In this document: in pieces, positions 55,241 to 63,072 of the stretch
Layout: every line of letters begins with the position of its first letter
How positions within the stretch are numbered: the first letter of the stretch is position 1
Source: Nocardia sp. NBC_00403
Lineage (GTDB): Bacteria; Actinomycetota; Actinomycetes; Mycobacteriales; Mycobacteriaceae
NCBI RefSeq assembly: GCF_036046055.1
Contig: NZ_CP107939.1
Location: forward strand, 2,480,001 to 2,544,000
Reading direction: 5' to 3'
Length of the DNA: 64,000 nucleotides
Made by a program: the position numbers and the translations under genes
The notes under the pieces: model-generated
The model's input: only the letters and a program-made list of their open reading frames with translations
Told to the model about the DNA's origin: nothing
Database searches by the model: none

Positions 55241-56548
55241 ATGCGCCGCAGAATTCTGCGATCCATCCTCACGGTGCTGACCATCACCACGGTGGTGCTC
55301 GGCGTTCCGCTGATCTACACCGCCTGGCTGTGGGTCGAGGACATCACCCGCAACGATCTGCAGAGCAGGCTGGAGCGGATCGCCGCGGAGGTCATCGTGC
55401 AGGAGCACGGCGACGGCATGGTGACCAACCAGTTCGACGAGCGATCGGTGGGCCCGCTCGTCCCCGCGGGCGGCAGGCTGACCATCGTCTATCCGGCCCC
55501 CAAGGACAACGCCTCGCGCCTGGACATCGGCGTGGACCGGGTCTCCGACCCGCTGGTGGAGTCGCTGTCGATGGGAACCGCGGGCTCGCTGCGCCTGGAG
55601 GTGCCGTCGGGGCCGATGCACGTCAGGCAGCGACAGGCCGTTGCCGTGGTGGCGCTTGCGGTGCTCGCTTCGCTCGGTGCGGCGGTGTCGGTCGCGATGG
55701 TCACCGCGGGCCGGGTGGCCGATCCGCTGCGCGACGTGGCGGCACGGGCCGCACGGCTGGCCAAGGGCGACTTCCGGCCCGATCCGCGCAGGCACGGCAT
55801 TTCCGAACTCGACCGGGTCTCCGATGTGCTCGACTCGGCCACTGTCGAGATCGCGGGCCGGCTGCAACGCGAGCATGCCTTGGTCGCGGACGTGTCGCAT
55901 CAGCTGCGCAGCCGGTTGACCGCGGTGCGGCTGCGCTTGGACGAGTTGTCCGCCCACACCGATCCCGATGTCGTGCACGAGGCCGAGGAGGCGATGGCGC
56001 AGGTCGACCGGCTGACCGAGGCGATCGACGACCTGGTCCGCGCGTCGCGGGACGAGGACGCGGCGGACCGTGATCCGGTGCCGGTGATGGCCGAGTTGCG
56101 CGGTGTCGTCACCGAATGGACGCACCCGTTCAGCGAGGCGGGCCGGACGTTGTCGCTGATCGGTGACGAGTCGCTGTGCGCGCCGATCACCGGGTCGCGG
56201 TTGCGCGAGGCGGTCGCGGTGCTCGTCGACAACGCCCTCATGCACGGCGGCGGCACCTGCACGGTGTCGGTGCGCACGGTGCGCCCAGGGCGAGATCGGG
56301 AGCCGCTGGTGTGTGTCGAAGTGGCCGACGAGGGCGAAGGTGTGCGTGACGAACTCGCGCCGCACATCTTCGATCGGGGATTCTCGGCAGGCGGATCGAC
56401 CGGTGTCGGGTTGGCCTTGGCGCGGGCGCTGATCGAGGCCGACGGCGGGCGCTTGGAGTTGCAGCGGCGCAGGCCCGCATTATTCGCGGTGTTCCTCGGG
56501 GCGACCACGCCCATCCGGTCGGCGAGCGGAGTGCCCGAACCGCGCTGA
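55241..56548 (+). CDS. Sensor histidine kinase
   Basis: Membrane kinase of 435 residues. Hydrophobic segments at about 7-29 and 134-155 flank an external domain of about 100 residues, and a HAMP follows. The H-box is DVSHQLRSRLTAV with His220; the common proline of HELRTPL is absent (SRL). N-box (VDNALMHG), DEGEGV and GVGLALARALIE complete the ATPase domain. It is paired with the regulator at 54562 and converges on the GtrA gene. Stimulus unknown. Confidence 0.92.
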   Translation: MRRRILRSILTVLTITTVVLGVPLIYTAWLWVEDITRNDLQSRLERIAAEVIVQEHGDGMVTNQFDERSVGPLVPAGGRLTIVYPAPKDNASRLDIGVDRVSDPLVESLSMGTAGSLRLEVPSGPMHVRQRQAVAVVALAVLASLGAAVSVAMVTAGRVADPLRDVAARAARLAKGDFRPDPRRHGISELDRVSDVLDSATVEIAGRLQREHALVADVSHQLRSRLTAVRLRLDELSAHTDPDVVHEAEEAMAQVDRLTEAIDDLVRASRDEDAADRDPVPVMAELRGVVTEWTHPFSEAGRTLSLIGDESLCAPITGSRLREAVAVLVDNALMHGGGTCTVSVRTVRPGRDREPLVCVEVADEGEGVRDELAPHIFDRGFSAGGSTGVGLALARALIEADGGRLELQRRRPALFAVFLGATTPIRSASGVPEPR

Positions 56549-56549
56549 A

Positions 56550-57092
56550 TCAGCTGTGGCCGAGCTGCTCTTCCTCGAGCAGATCCTCGAATTCCTCGAC
56601 GATCTCCTGCATTTCGTCGGGGAAAACCCAGCGGCGCATTGCCCAGAAGCGGAAGGCCATCTGTAGCAGATTGCCGATGATGAAGGCGCTGATGAAGTCC
56701 GCGATGTTCTCGACGGTGAAACTCACCTCGGGCTGGCGCAGATCGAAGACATAGCTCGACACCCACAGCGGCAGGAAGGCGAGCACGACGCCGACACCGC
56801 TGACACCGAAGAACAGCAGCGCCTCGTGATGGCGCTCACGCCCGCCGCGATTCTTGAACGACCATTCGCGGTTGAGGATGTAGGACGCGATCACGGCGAT
56901 GACACCGGAAATGATCTTGGCGGTGACCGGCTTGGTATCCAGGACCGTCCACTTCAGCGCATAGAAAATGCCGCTGTCGATCACGAAAGTGGTAGCGCCG
57001 ACGATGGCGAATTTGATCAGCTCATGGTGGCGGTACGCGATCTCCCGCAGCGGTTGGGGGAGGACGTTGACCACGTCGTCGACGAATGACAC
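56550..57092 (-). CDS. GtrA-family membrane protein (Rv3277-like)
   Basis: Protein of 180 residues with four predicted membrane helices and the GtrA pattern: LIKFAIVGATTFVIDSGIFY at the start and SYILNREWSFKNRGG after helix two. GtrA proteins move lipid-linked sugars or help cell-wall glycan transfer. The C-terminal tail is very acidic (EEFEDLLEEE). M. tuberculosis has a GtrA gene (Rv3277) between Rv3278c and purK, as here. It is divergent from purK, and the repeats at 57149-57300 lie between them. Confidence 0.85.
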   Translation of the reverse strand: MSFVDDVVNVLPQPLREIAYRHHELIKFAIVGATTFVIDSGIFYALKWTVLDTKPVTAKIISGVIAVIASYILNREWSFKNRGGRERHHEALLFFGVSGVGVVLAFLPLWVSSYVFDLRQPEVSFTVENIADFISAFIIGNLLQMAFRFWAMRRWVFPDEMQEIVEEFEDLLEEEQLGHS

Positions 57093-57148
57093 AAGGCCCG
57101 AGTGTACCGGTAGCGGTTATTCGGGCTCGACGTGACAAGATTGTCAGA

Positions 57149-57300
57149 CGTGAGGGAGCGAACCATCGACACAGCAGCCCGGCTCATGACGGAGCCGAGC
57201 GTCAGCGAGGCGCAGTCGTGAGCGAGCGCAGCGAGCGAACCCTGGATGCGGCGCGCGGGCGCACGACGGAGCCGAGCGTCAGCGAGGCGCAGTCGTGAGC
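57149..57300 (+). repeat. Tandem repeat units in the purK 5' region
   Basis: Two units begin GTGAGNGAGCG at 57149 and 57219; each ends in a 35-bp sequence that is identical at 57189-57223 and 57266-57300, 77 bases apart. Each unit ends with a GCGAGG sequence followed 7 to 8 bases later by GTGAG, i.e. a ribosome binding site plus GTG start, and the second one supplies the likely start of purK. Related GAGCGAGCGCAGCGAGCG runs are common in Nocardia and Rhodococcus gaps. Confidence 0.8.
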
Positions 57301-58500
57301 CCACGTTCCTTTGATCCGTCTGTCATGCCCACCGTCACCATGATCGGTGGCGGCCAACTTGCGCGCATGACCCACCAGGCGGCCATTGCCCTGGGGCAGC
57401 GTCTACGCGTGCTCGCCGAGCGCCAGGACGATCCGGCTGCGCAGGTGAGCCCGGAGGTCGTGCTCGGCAGCCACACCGATCTGGCTGCGCTGCGCAAGGC
57501 CGCTGTCGGCTCGCACGCGCTGACCTTCGACCACGAGCACGTGCCGACCGCCCACCTGGAGGCGCTGGTCGCCGAGGGCGTGAATGTGCAGCCGCCGCCG
57601 CAGGCGTTGATCTACGCGCAGGACAAGCTGGCCATGCGCACCAAGTTGTCCGAGCTGGGGCTGCCGGTGCCCGCGTTCACGCCGGTGACCACGGCGGCCG
57701 ACGCGGTGCGCTTCGGTGCCGAGCACGGCTGGCCGATGGTGCTCAAGGCGGTGCGTGGTGGCTACGACGGCCGCGGTGTCTGGATGCCCGAGACGGCGGC
57801 GGAGGCAGAGGCGATCGTCGATGACCAGCTCGTGCACGGGGTGCACTTGCTCGCCGAGGCTCGGGTGGACCTGAAGCGGGAACTGTCGGCCATGGTGGCG
57901 CGCTCTCCCTACGGTCAGGCGGCGACCTGGCCGGTGGTGGAGACGGTGCAGCGCAACGGACAGTGCGCGGTGGTGATCGCACCCGCGCAGGAGCTCGCGG
58001 AGGATCTGGCGGCCGAGGCGGAGACGCTGGCACTGAACCTCGCGAAGGCACTCGGGGTGGTCGGCGCCATGGCCGTCGAACTGTTCGAGACCCACGACGG
58101 CGCCCTGCTGGTGAACGAATTGGCCATGCGCCCGCACAACTCCGGGCACTGGGGCATGGACGGCGCCCGCACCGGCCAGTTCGAACAACACCTGCGCGCC
58201 GTGCTCGACTATCCGCTCGGCGATACCAGCCCGCTGGCCCCGGTCACCGTGATGGCGAATATTCTCGGCGCCCCCGAGGCGCCGACGATGTCGATGGACG
58301 AGCGTCTGCACCATCTGTTCGCGCGGATGCCCGATGCGAAGGTGCACCTGTACGGCAAGGGTGAACGCGAGGACCGCAAGATCGGGCATATCAACGTGCT
58401 CGGCGACGACGTCGCGGTGGTGCGGGAAAAGGCTGAGCGCGCGGCACGGTGGATGTCGCACGCGATGTGGACCGACGGATGGGATCCCCATGGCGAATGA
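57295..58500 (+). CDS. purK: N5-carboxyaminoimidazole ribonucleotide synthase PurK
   Basis: ATP-grasp enzyme of about 401 residues that converts AIR, bicarbonate and ATP to N5-CAIR in purine synthesis. It has [19 protein letters not shown], the ATP-grasp loop region [15 protein letters not shown] and [13 protein letters not shown]. The start may be the GTG at 57295, which belongs to the repeat and has a GCGAGG ahead, or the ATG at 57325, ten codons on. It overlaps purE by 11 bases. M. tuberculosis has the same pair and order. Confidence 0.93.
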   Translation: MSPRSFDPSVMPTVTMIGGGQLARMTHQAAIALGQRLRVLAERQDDPAAQVSPEVVLGSHTDLAALRKAAVGSHALTFDHEHVPTAHLEALVAEGVNVQPPPQALIYAQDKLAMRTKLSELGLPVPAFTPVTTAADAVRFGAEHGWPMVLKAVRGGYDGRGVWMPETAAEAEAIVDDQLVHGVHLLAEARVDLKRELSAMVARSPYGQAATWPVVETVQRNGQCAVVIAPAQELAEDLAAEAETLALNLAKALGVVGAMAVELFETHDGALLVNELAMRPHNSGHWGMDGARTGQFEQHLRAVLDYPLGDTSPLAPVTVMANILGAPEAPTMSMDERLHHLFARMPDAKVHLYGKGEREDRKIGHINVLGDDVAVVREKAERAARWMSHAMWTDGWDPHGE

Positions 58501-58993
58501 ACCGCAAGTAGGCCTGATCATGGGCAGCGACTCCGATTGGCCGACCATGGAGGCCGCGGCGGAAGCCTTGGCGGAGTTCGGTATTCGCTTCGAGGTCGGC
58601 GTCGTTTCCGCGCACCGCACGCCCCAGCGCATGCTCGACTACGCCCGTGACGCGGCGGGCCGCGGTCTTCGGGTCATCATCGCGGGCGCGGGCGGCGCGG
58701 CCCACCTGCCCGGCATGGTCGCTTCGGCGACCCCGCTCCCGGTGATCGGCGTCCCTGTCCCCTTGAAGTACCTCGACGGCATGGACTCCCTGCTGTCGAT
58801 CGTCCAGATGCCTGCAGGCGTCCCGGTGGCCACCGTCTCCATCGGCGGCGCCCGCAATGCCGGGCTGCTCGCTGTCCGCATCCTCGCCGCCGCCGACCCG
58901 GCCCTGCGGGCCCGCATGGCACAGTTCCAGGCCGGTCTGGAAGAGATGGTCCTGCAGAAGGACGAGGCACTGCGCACCAAGCTGCTCGGGTAG
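58490..58993 (+). CDS. purE: N5-carboxyaminoimidazole ribonucleotide mutase PurE
   Basis: Class I PurE of 167 residues that moves the carboxylate of N5-CAIR to make CAIR. It opens [14 protein letters not shown] with the catalytic serine/aspartate loop, followed by [10 protein letters not shown] (catalytic histidine) and the [13 protein letters not shown] loop. It overlaps purK by 11 bases, indicating coupled translation and a shared purine role. Confidence 0.95.
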   Translation: MANEPQVGLIMGSDSDWPTMEAAAEALAEFGIRFEVGVVSAHRTPQRMLDYARDAAGRGLRVIIAGAGGAAHLPGMVASATPLPVIGVPVPLKYLDGMDSLLSIVQMPAGVPVATVSIGGARNAGLLAVRILAAADPALRARMAQFQAGLEEMVLQKDEALRTKLLG

Positions 58994-59023
58994 TCGGTCG
59001 ACCCGCCTGACTACGGTGGTCCG

Positions 59024-59686
59024 GTGGCAAACGACGACGATACGGCCAGGTTCCGGCTGACGGTGGTTGATCATGCTCTGCGGCTGTTCGCTGAGCAGGG
59101 GTACGAGGCGACGTCGGTGGACGAGATCGCCGAGGCGGCGGGGATTTCGCGGCGGACGTTCTTTCGGCAGTTCCGGTCGAAGGAAGACGTGATCTTCGCC
59201 GATCACGAGTCGCAGTTGGCGCAGGCGGCGGAGTTCCTCGCCGCCGCACAGGGGGATCCTTGGGAGGCGGTGGGTGCCGCGGTGGTCCAGGTGTTCGAGC
59301 GGTTCACGCAGTGGCGGGAGATCGCGGAGCGGCGGTATCGAGTGGTGCGGCGGGTGCCCGCGCTGCGCGAGCGGGAGATCGTGACGGTGTTCCGTTACGA
59401 GCGGCTGTTCACGGACTATCTGCGGGAGCGGTTGCCCGAGGTGCCTGATCTGATGCGGGTGCAGTTCGCGGCGACGGTCACGGCGACGCACAACTATCTC
59501 TTGCGGCGGATGGTCCGTGGGGAGTCCGACGCGGGCGCCGTGGACCTGCGGGTGGAGCTGGCGGCGATTCCCCGGGGTGCGGGGCGTGCGACGGGCGCCG
59601 AGGACATGGTGATCGCGGTGTTTCCGCGTGACATGCCGCCGCGACAGGTCGCCGATCTCGTGACCCGCCGGCTGAGTAATCTGTGA
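59024..59686 (+). CDS. TetR-family regulator upstream of fadE25
   Basis: Regulator of about 220 residues. DNA-binding part: RFRLTVVDHALRLFAEQGY, then TSVDEIAEAAGISRRTFFRQF. The C-terminal domain is typical of regulators with acyl-type ligands, but that is an inference. The start is a GTG at 59024, 31 bases after the purE stop. It is upstream of fadE25 in the same direction; the 170-bp gap to fadE25 holds two copies of a palindrome, so this protein most likely controls fadE25. Confidence 0.88.
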   Translation: MANDDDTARFRLTVVDHALRLFAEQGYEATSVDEIAEAAGISRRTFFRQFRSKEDVIFADHESQLAQAAEFLAAAQGDPWEAVGAAVVQVFERFTQWREIAERRYRVVRRVPALREREIVTVFRYERLFTDYLRERLPEVPDLMRVQFAATVTATHNYLLRRMVRGESDAGAVDLRVELAAIPRGAGRATGAEDMVIAVFPRDMPPRQVADLVTRRLSNL

Positions 59687-59709
59687 TGGGAATCACGGTA
59701 TGTAAATGA

Positions 59710-59724
59710 TGACACTCAGTGCCA
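59710..59724. promoter_or_regulatory. fadE25 upstream operator, copy 1
   Basis: TGACACT-C-AGTGCCA, a palindrome with one mismatched pair, lies upstream of a TATACT -10-like hexamer (59758-59763). It is nearly the same sequence as copy 2 at 59776-59788, 65 bases away centre to centre. Confidence 0.7.
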
Positions 59725-59775
59725 TCAGATAGCTGCACTTGGCGCGGAGCTGGGGCGTATACTCGACAATAATCT

Positions 59776-59788
59776 GGCACTGAGTGCC
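59776..59788. promoter_or_regulatory. fadE25 operator, copy 2
   Basis: GGCACT-G-AGTGCC, a perfect palindrome, lies about 13 bases downstream of the TATACT hexamer at 59758-59763 and 68 bases before the fadE25 ATG. A repressor bound here would block transcription start. Confidence 0.75.
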
Positions 59789-59856
59789 GAGGAGCTGGAC
59801 GTCCCGTATTGCTTCGGGACGCAGTGATCACGACCGACGACCAGGAGTGTGCCCCC

Positions 59857-61017
59857 ATGGCGGGAAACCCCGATTTCGACCTGTTCAAGCTCGAGGACTT
59901 CCACGACGAGCTGCGCGCGGCCATCCGCGGGCTCGCGGAGAAGGAAATCGCCCCGTACGCCAAGGACGTCGATGCCAACTCCCGCTTCCCCGAGGAGGCG
60001 CTGACCGCGCTCAACGCCTCGGGTTTCAATGCGGTGCACGTGCCGGAGGCCTACGGCGGCCAGGGTGCGGACTCGGTCGCGACCTGCATCGTGATCGAAG
60101 AGGTTGCGCGCGTTTGTGGTTCGTCGTCGCTGATCCCGGCCGTCAACAAGCTCGGAACCATGGGCTTGATCCTCAACGGTTCCGAGGAACTCAAGCAGAA
60201 GGTGCTGTCGGACATCGTCGACGGCGAAATGGCCTCCTATGCGCTGTCGGAGCGTGAGGCGGGCTCCGATGCCGCGAGCATGCGCACCCGTGCCAAGCAG
60301 GACGGCGACGACTGGGTGCTCAACGGCTCCAAGTGCTGGATCACCAACGGCGGCAAGTCTTCCTGGTACACCGTCATGGCGGTCACCGACGCGGACAAGG
60401 GTGCCAACGGCATCTCGGCATTCCTGGTGCACAAGGACGACGAGGGCTTCGTGGTCGGCCCGCTCGAGCACAAGCTCGGCATCAAGGGCTCGCCCACCGC
60501 GGAGTTGTACTTCGAGAACTGCCGGGTGCCGGGTGACCGCATCGTCGGCGAGCCGGGCACTGGCTTCAAGACCGCGCTGCAGACTCTCGATCACACCCGT
60601 CCCACCATCGGCGCGCAGGCCGTCGGCCTCGCGCAGGGCGCCCTGGACGCCGCGATCGCCTACACCAAGGACCGCAAGCAGTTCGGCACCGCTATCGCCG
60701 ACTTCCAGAACACCCAGTTCATGCTCGCTGACATGGCGATGAAGATCGAGGCGGCCCGCCTCATGGTCTACACCTCGGCCGCCCGCGCCGAGCGTGGTGA
60801 GAAGAACCTCGGCTTCATCTCCGCGGCCGCCAAGTGCTTCGCCTCCGACGTGGCCATGGAGGTCACCACCAACGCCGTTCAGCTCTTCGGCGGCGCGGGC
60901 TACACCACCGACTTCCCGGTCGAGCGGATGATGCGCGACGCCAAGATCACGCAAATCTATGAGGGCACCAACCAGGTCCAGCGCGTCGTGATGTCGCGCG
61001 CGCTGCTGCGTGGCTGA
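59857..61017 (+). CDS. fadE25: Acyl-CoA dehydrogenase FadE25
   Basis: Acyl-CoA dehydrogenase of 386 residues that introduces the alpha-beta double bond in acyl-CoA during beta-oxidation or branched-chain amino acid breakdown. The FAD and substrate motifs are ALSEREAGSDAASM and WITNGGKSSWY; DRKQFGTAIADFQ and QLFGGAGYTTDFPVERMMRD are family signatures. The catalytic glutamate is in IYEGTNQVQR near the C-terminus. ATG at 59857, with AGGAG about 11 bases ahead. The upstream 170 bases carry two operator palindromes; an intrinsic terminator follows. M. tuberculosis fadE25 is also beside purE. Confidence 0.93.
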   Translation: MAGNPDFDLFKLEDFHDELRAAIRGLAEKEIAPYAKDVDANSRFPEEALTALNASGFNAVHVPEAYGGQGADSVATCIVIEEVARVCGSSSLIPAVNKLGTMGLILNGSEELKQKVLSDIVDGEMASYALSEREAGSDAASMRTRAKQDGDDWVLNGSKCWITNGGKSSWYTVMAVTDADKGANGISAFLVHKDDEGFVVGPLEHKLGIKGSPTAELYFENCRVPGDRIVGEPGTGFKTALQTLDHTRPTIGAQAVGLAQGALDAAIAYTKDRKQFGTAIADFQNTQFMLADMAMKIEAARLMVYTSAARAERGEKNLGFISAAAKCFASDVAMEVTTNAVQLFGGAGYTTDFPVERMMRDAKITQIYEGTNQVQRVVMSRALLRG

Positions 61018-61038
61018 GTAGCCGCATTCATTGGGGGT

Positions 61039-61075
61039 GGCCCGGGGCGTTCGCCTCGGGCCGCCCTGTTTTTCG
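61039..61075 (+). terminator. Intrinsic terminator of fadE25
   Basis: A 10-bp stem, GGCCCGGGGC and GCCTCGGGCC, with loop GTTC, followed after GCCCTG by TTTTT. It begins 22 bases past the fadE25 stop. Good Rho-independent terminator. Confidence 0.8.
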
Positions 61076-61090
61076 GGACATGATCCCCCA

Positions 61091-61105
61091 TCGAAATAAT
61101 TTCGA
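61091..61105. promoter_or_regulatory. Perfect palindrome in the AT-rich gap
   Basis: TCGAAAT-A-ATTTCGA has perfect 7-bp arms. It is about 300 bases upstream of the DUF6875-like gene and 16 bases past the fadE25 terminator. It may be an operator or chance in AT-richer DNA. Confidence 0.4.
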
Positions 61106-61407
61106 CGCCGATCGGTTGCCGACTTGTATCCTCGGCAAGAGCTATTTGAAACATATTCGGAGCACGGATAGTTCGAAACCGAATTCGGACCGGTCGCGCT
61201 GATTTGCGCTTGAAGCAATCGCGATGTTTGGTCGCGCTGACGGAAAGGCGCCATCTATCTATATCGCCGCAGGTCCGGGTGGCGTTATCAGTTCTTTCAC
61301 TTGATTATGCGTCCCGGCTGCCTCGGAAATTTTTCTATCCAAATACCTAGTAAAAACTTGTAGGACAGGTGCAGACTGGACCTCGTGACGTGAGACGAGG
61401 TGAATTT

Positions 61408-62232
61408 ATGACAAAGATCGTTATCGGACCGCGGTCGGGGATGAATTGGATCCAGCTGTCCACTGGCGAAATTGCATGCCCGTTCGCGAGGTCCACCATG
61501 GATGTCGTCAAGACCTGGGCACAAGGTCATTTGACCGTGACGCATCCTGAGCCCGGTCGCGACGGCCCGGTGTGCCCCTCTGTCGGGCCATCCTTCCGCA
61601 GCGATCTGATGTGGGTCGGCCGAATATCCGGCACGCTGCCGCGGCCGTCGTTCGTTCGATCGGTGCTATTGGACGCGATGGAGCTGCTCCCCACCCTGCC
61701 GCCCACCGAAGGCCCCGCGGCGGTGCTGCGCACGCTGCTCACCGTGCTGCCGGACGTGCGGGACTACGCCCTGATCGATGACCTGCACGACGAGCTCAGG
61801 TCGGCATTTGTCGAACGCGGCACGATGCTCGGGCAGTTCTATCCGGGATGCGACCAGCCCGGCCTGTGGAACAGGAACCGCCCGCTCGACGCTCCGATTC
61901 CGATATTTGTCGTGCGCAGCATGGTGGCCACCGATTTTCCGTTCCTGCTGGAGCGGCCGGAGTGGATGGCGGCCTACGTCAATAAGTTCGCGCCCGCGCT
62001 GCCCGCCTACGTGCGGGAGACGGTGGTGAGCCGGTTGACCGCAAGTTCGAGCACCGATGTCCTGACGTGCCAGTTCGAGGCAGCGCCTGCCGCCGGATCC
62101 GACGGCAGCACGACGGTGGTGGACCGGCCGGCAACGGACCGGACAGTGACGTCCAGCAGGGCGTCGGACAGCAGGACCAATGGCAGGGCCAACGGCAAAT
62201 CCGTGTCCACTGGGCCGAGACCGGCCTCCTGA
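61408..62232 (+). CDS. DUF6875-like protein, function unknown
   Basis: Protein of about 274 residues. The N-terminal ACPFARSTM and VCPSVGPSF segments, then LIDDLHDELRSAFVERGTML and GQFYPGCDQPGLWN, fit the DUF6875 family as I remember it. There are four cysteines, two in Cys-Pro pairs, and no membrane segment. The last about 50 residues are Ser/Thr/Arg-rich and probably disordered. The ATG at 61408 follows GAGGTGA by 5 bases. The family often appears near nonribosomal peptide or related genes (inference from memory), and here an adenylation-domain remnant follows immediately, 14 bases on. Confidence 0.6.
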   Translation: MTKIVIGPRSGMNWIQLSTGEIACPFARSTMDVVKTWAQGHLTVTHPEPGRDGPVCPSVGPSFRSDLMWVGRISGTLPRPSFVRSVLLDAMELLPTLPPTEGPAAVLRTLLTVLPDVRDYALIDDLHDELRSAFVERGTMLGQFYPGCDQPGLWNRNRPLDAPIPIFVVRSMVATDFPFLLERPEWMAAYVNKFAPALPAYVRETVVSRLTASSSTDVLTCQFEAAPAAGSDGSTTVVDRPATDRTVTSSRASDSRTNGRANGKSVSTGPRPAS

Positions 62233-62246
62233 CCGGAGAAACTGCT

Positions 62247-62660
62247 ATGACGCTCGGATCTTCGATCGCGGCGGCCGCACTGGTAGATGGGCTCGGCTCC
62301 GCCGACTCGGAGACGGCGGTGCGGGACCTCGAATATTTCCTCGACGATGAGCGGCGGCTGCACAATGGCGTGCACGGGCCGGAGGTTCCCACACTGCGAT
62401 TGCTGTCCGATGTGCTCGACACCGGGCAGCGCGCGGCCGGTCCAGCAGCCCCTGCGGTGGTGTGCGGTGCTCGCCCGCTGACCGACGGGGAACTGGACCG
62501 ACTGTCGAATCGCTTGGCACACGGACTGATCGAATCGGGTGCGGGCCCGGGGGTCGTGGCATCTACGGCCTGCAATCACCCGGTGTTGCGGACGGCAAAC
62601 CGGCCGCCGGTCCGCTGGCCGAGCGCGCGGCCCGGTACAGCCCGCAGGGCCTCGAGGTGA
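62247..62660 (+). CDS. Truncated adenylation-domain-like (NRPS A-domain) protein
   Basis: Short protein of about 137 residues. Its C-terminal half, AVVCGARPLTDGELDRLSNR, then LAHGLIESGAGPG, matches the first structural element of nonribosomal-peptide-synthetase adenylation domains (TYAELDARSNRLAR type). The A3 core (TSGTTG) and the rest of the domain are missing; after about 105 it turns into Arg/Pro-rich residues that look out of frame. It is therefore probably the leftover of a larger enzyme. A GGAGAA sequence is 6 bases before the ATG. It follows the DUF6875-like gene directly. Confidence 0.55.
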   Translation: MTLGSSIAAAALVDGLGSADSETAVRDLEYFLDDERRLHNGVHGPEVPTLRLLSDVLDTGQRAAGPAAPAVVCGARPLTDGELDRLSNRLAHGLIESGAGPGVVASTACNHPVLRTANRPPVRWPSARPGTARRASR

Positions 62661-62723
62661 TCGGTCCGATCCTCGCGCGGTATCTGCGGGGGAGTAGGCG
62701 TCGGCCGTCGGCCGCGCCGGGAA

Positions 62724-63008
62724 CTAGGCGACCAGGTCGGCGTATTCGCGATGCTCGGCGATGTACTTCTCGACATACCAGCAGGTGGGGATGACCGTGA
62801 AGCCCGCACCGCGCGACTCGTTCAGCGCGTACTCGACCACCTGGGCGGCCACGCCGCGGCCGCGGAATTCGGGGAAGGTCATGGTGTGGTGGAAGTCGCG
62901 GACCTTGGTGTCCTCGGCCTCGGCGTAGTCGGCGTACCCGGCGAGGGTGTCGTCGATATAGATCTCGAAGCGGGTATCGGCGGCGTTGTGCTCGAGCCTG
63001 GTGGTCAT
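62724..63008 (-). CDS. Small GNAT (YjdJ/Gcn5-like) N-acetyltransferase
   Basis: Protein of about 94 residues of the small GNAT group (PF14542 type). It has TRFEIYIDDTLAGYADY, the acetyl-CoA-binding motif FRGRGVAAQVVEYAL, and the CWYVEKYI signature with a conserved cysteine. These proteins acetylate small molecules or peptides; the substrate is unknown. The start is the ATG at 63008, with AGGAG about 12 bases ahead; the frame is open further upstream without coding character. It lies 64 bases downstream of the FAD-oxidase gene on the same strand. Confidence 0.85.
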   Translation of the reverse strand: MTTRLEHNAADTRFEIYIDDTLAGYADYAEAEDTKVRDFHHTMTFPEFRGRGVAAQVVEYALNESRGAGFTVIPTCWYVEKYIAEHREYADLVA

Positions 63009-63072
63009 GATCTGGTGAAACTCCTTCTCGGCCGGGAATGTTCCTGCGGCTGTGGTGTGGGTCTGGCCTGGT

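Larger units (their letters stand above)
61018..61407. other. 390-bp intergenic region, AT-richer, between fadE25 and the DUF6875-like gene
   Basis: After the fadE25 terminator, the DNA from about 61080 to 61410 has clearly more A/T than its surroundings (for example GAAATAATTTC and TCTATCTATATCGCC runs). It contains a perfect palindrome at 61091-61105 and presumably the promoter of the next gene. No gene seen. Base composition suggests a junction of acquired DNA. Confidence 0.55.

Noticed and set aside
57086..57298. Small ORF ending in SERSERTLDAARGRTTEPSV
   Set aside because: It is the translation of the tandem repeat units and not a separate protein by any evidence.
59710..59788. CIRCE/HrcA element (GCACTC...GAGTGC)
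   Set aside because: CIRCE needs a 9-base spacer between TTAGCACTC and GAGTGCTAA; here each site has a 1-base centre and there is no chaperone gene.
59725..61254. Open frame of 509 codons antisense to fadE25
   Set aside because: No motifs, crosses the operator and terminator regions, and fadE25 is certain.
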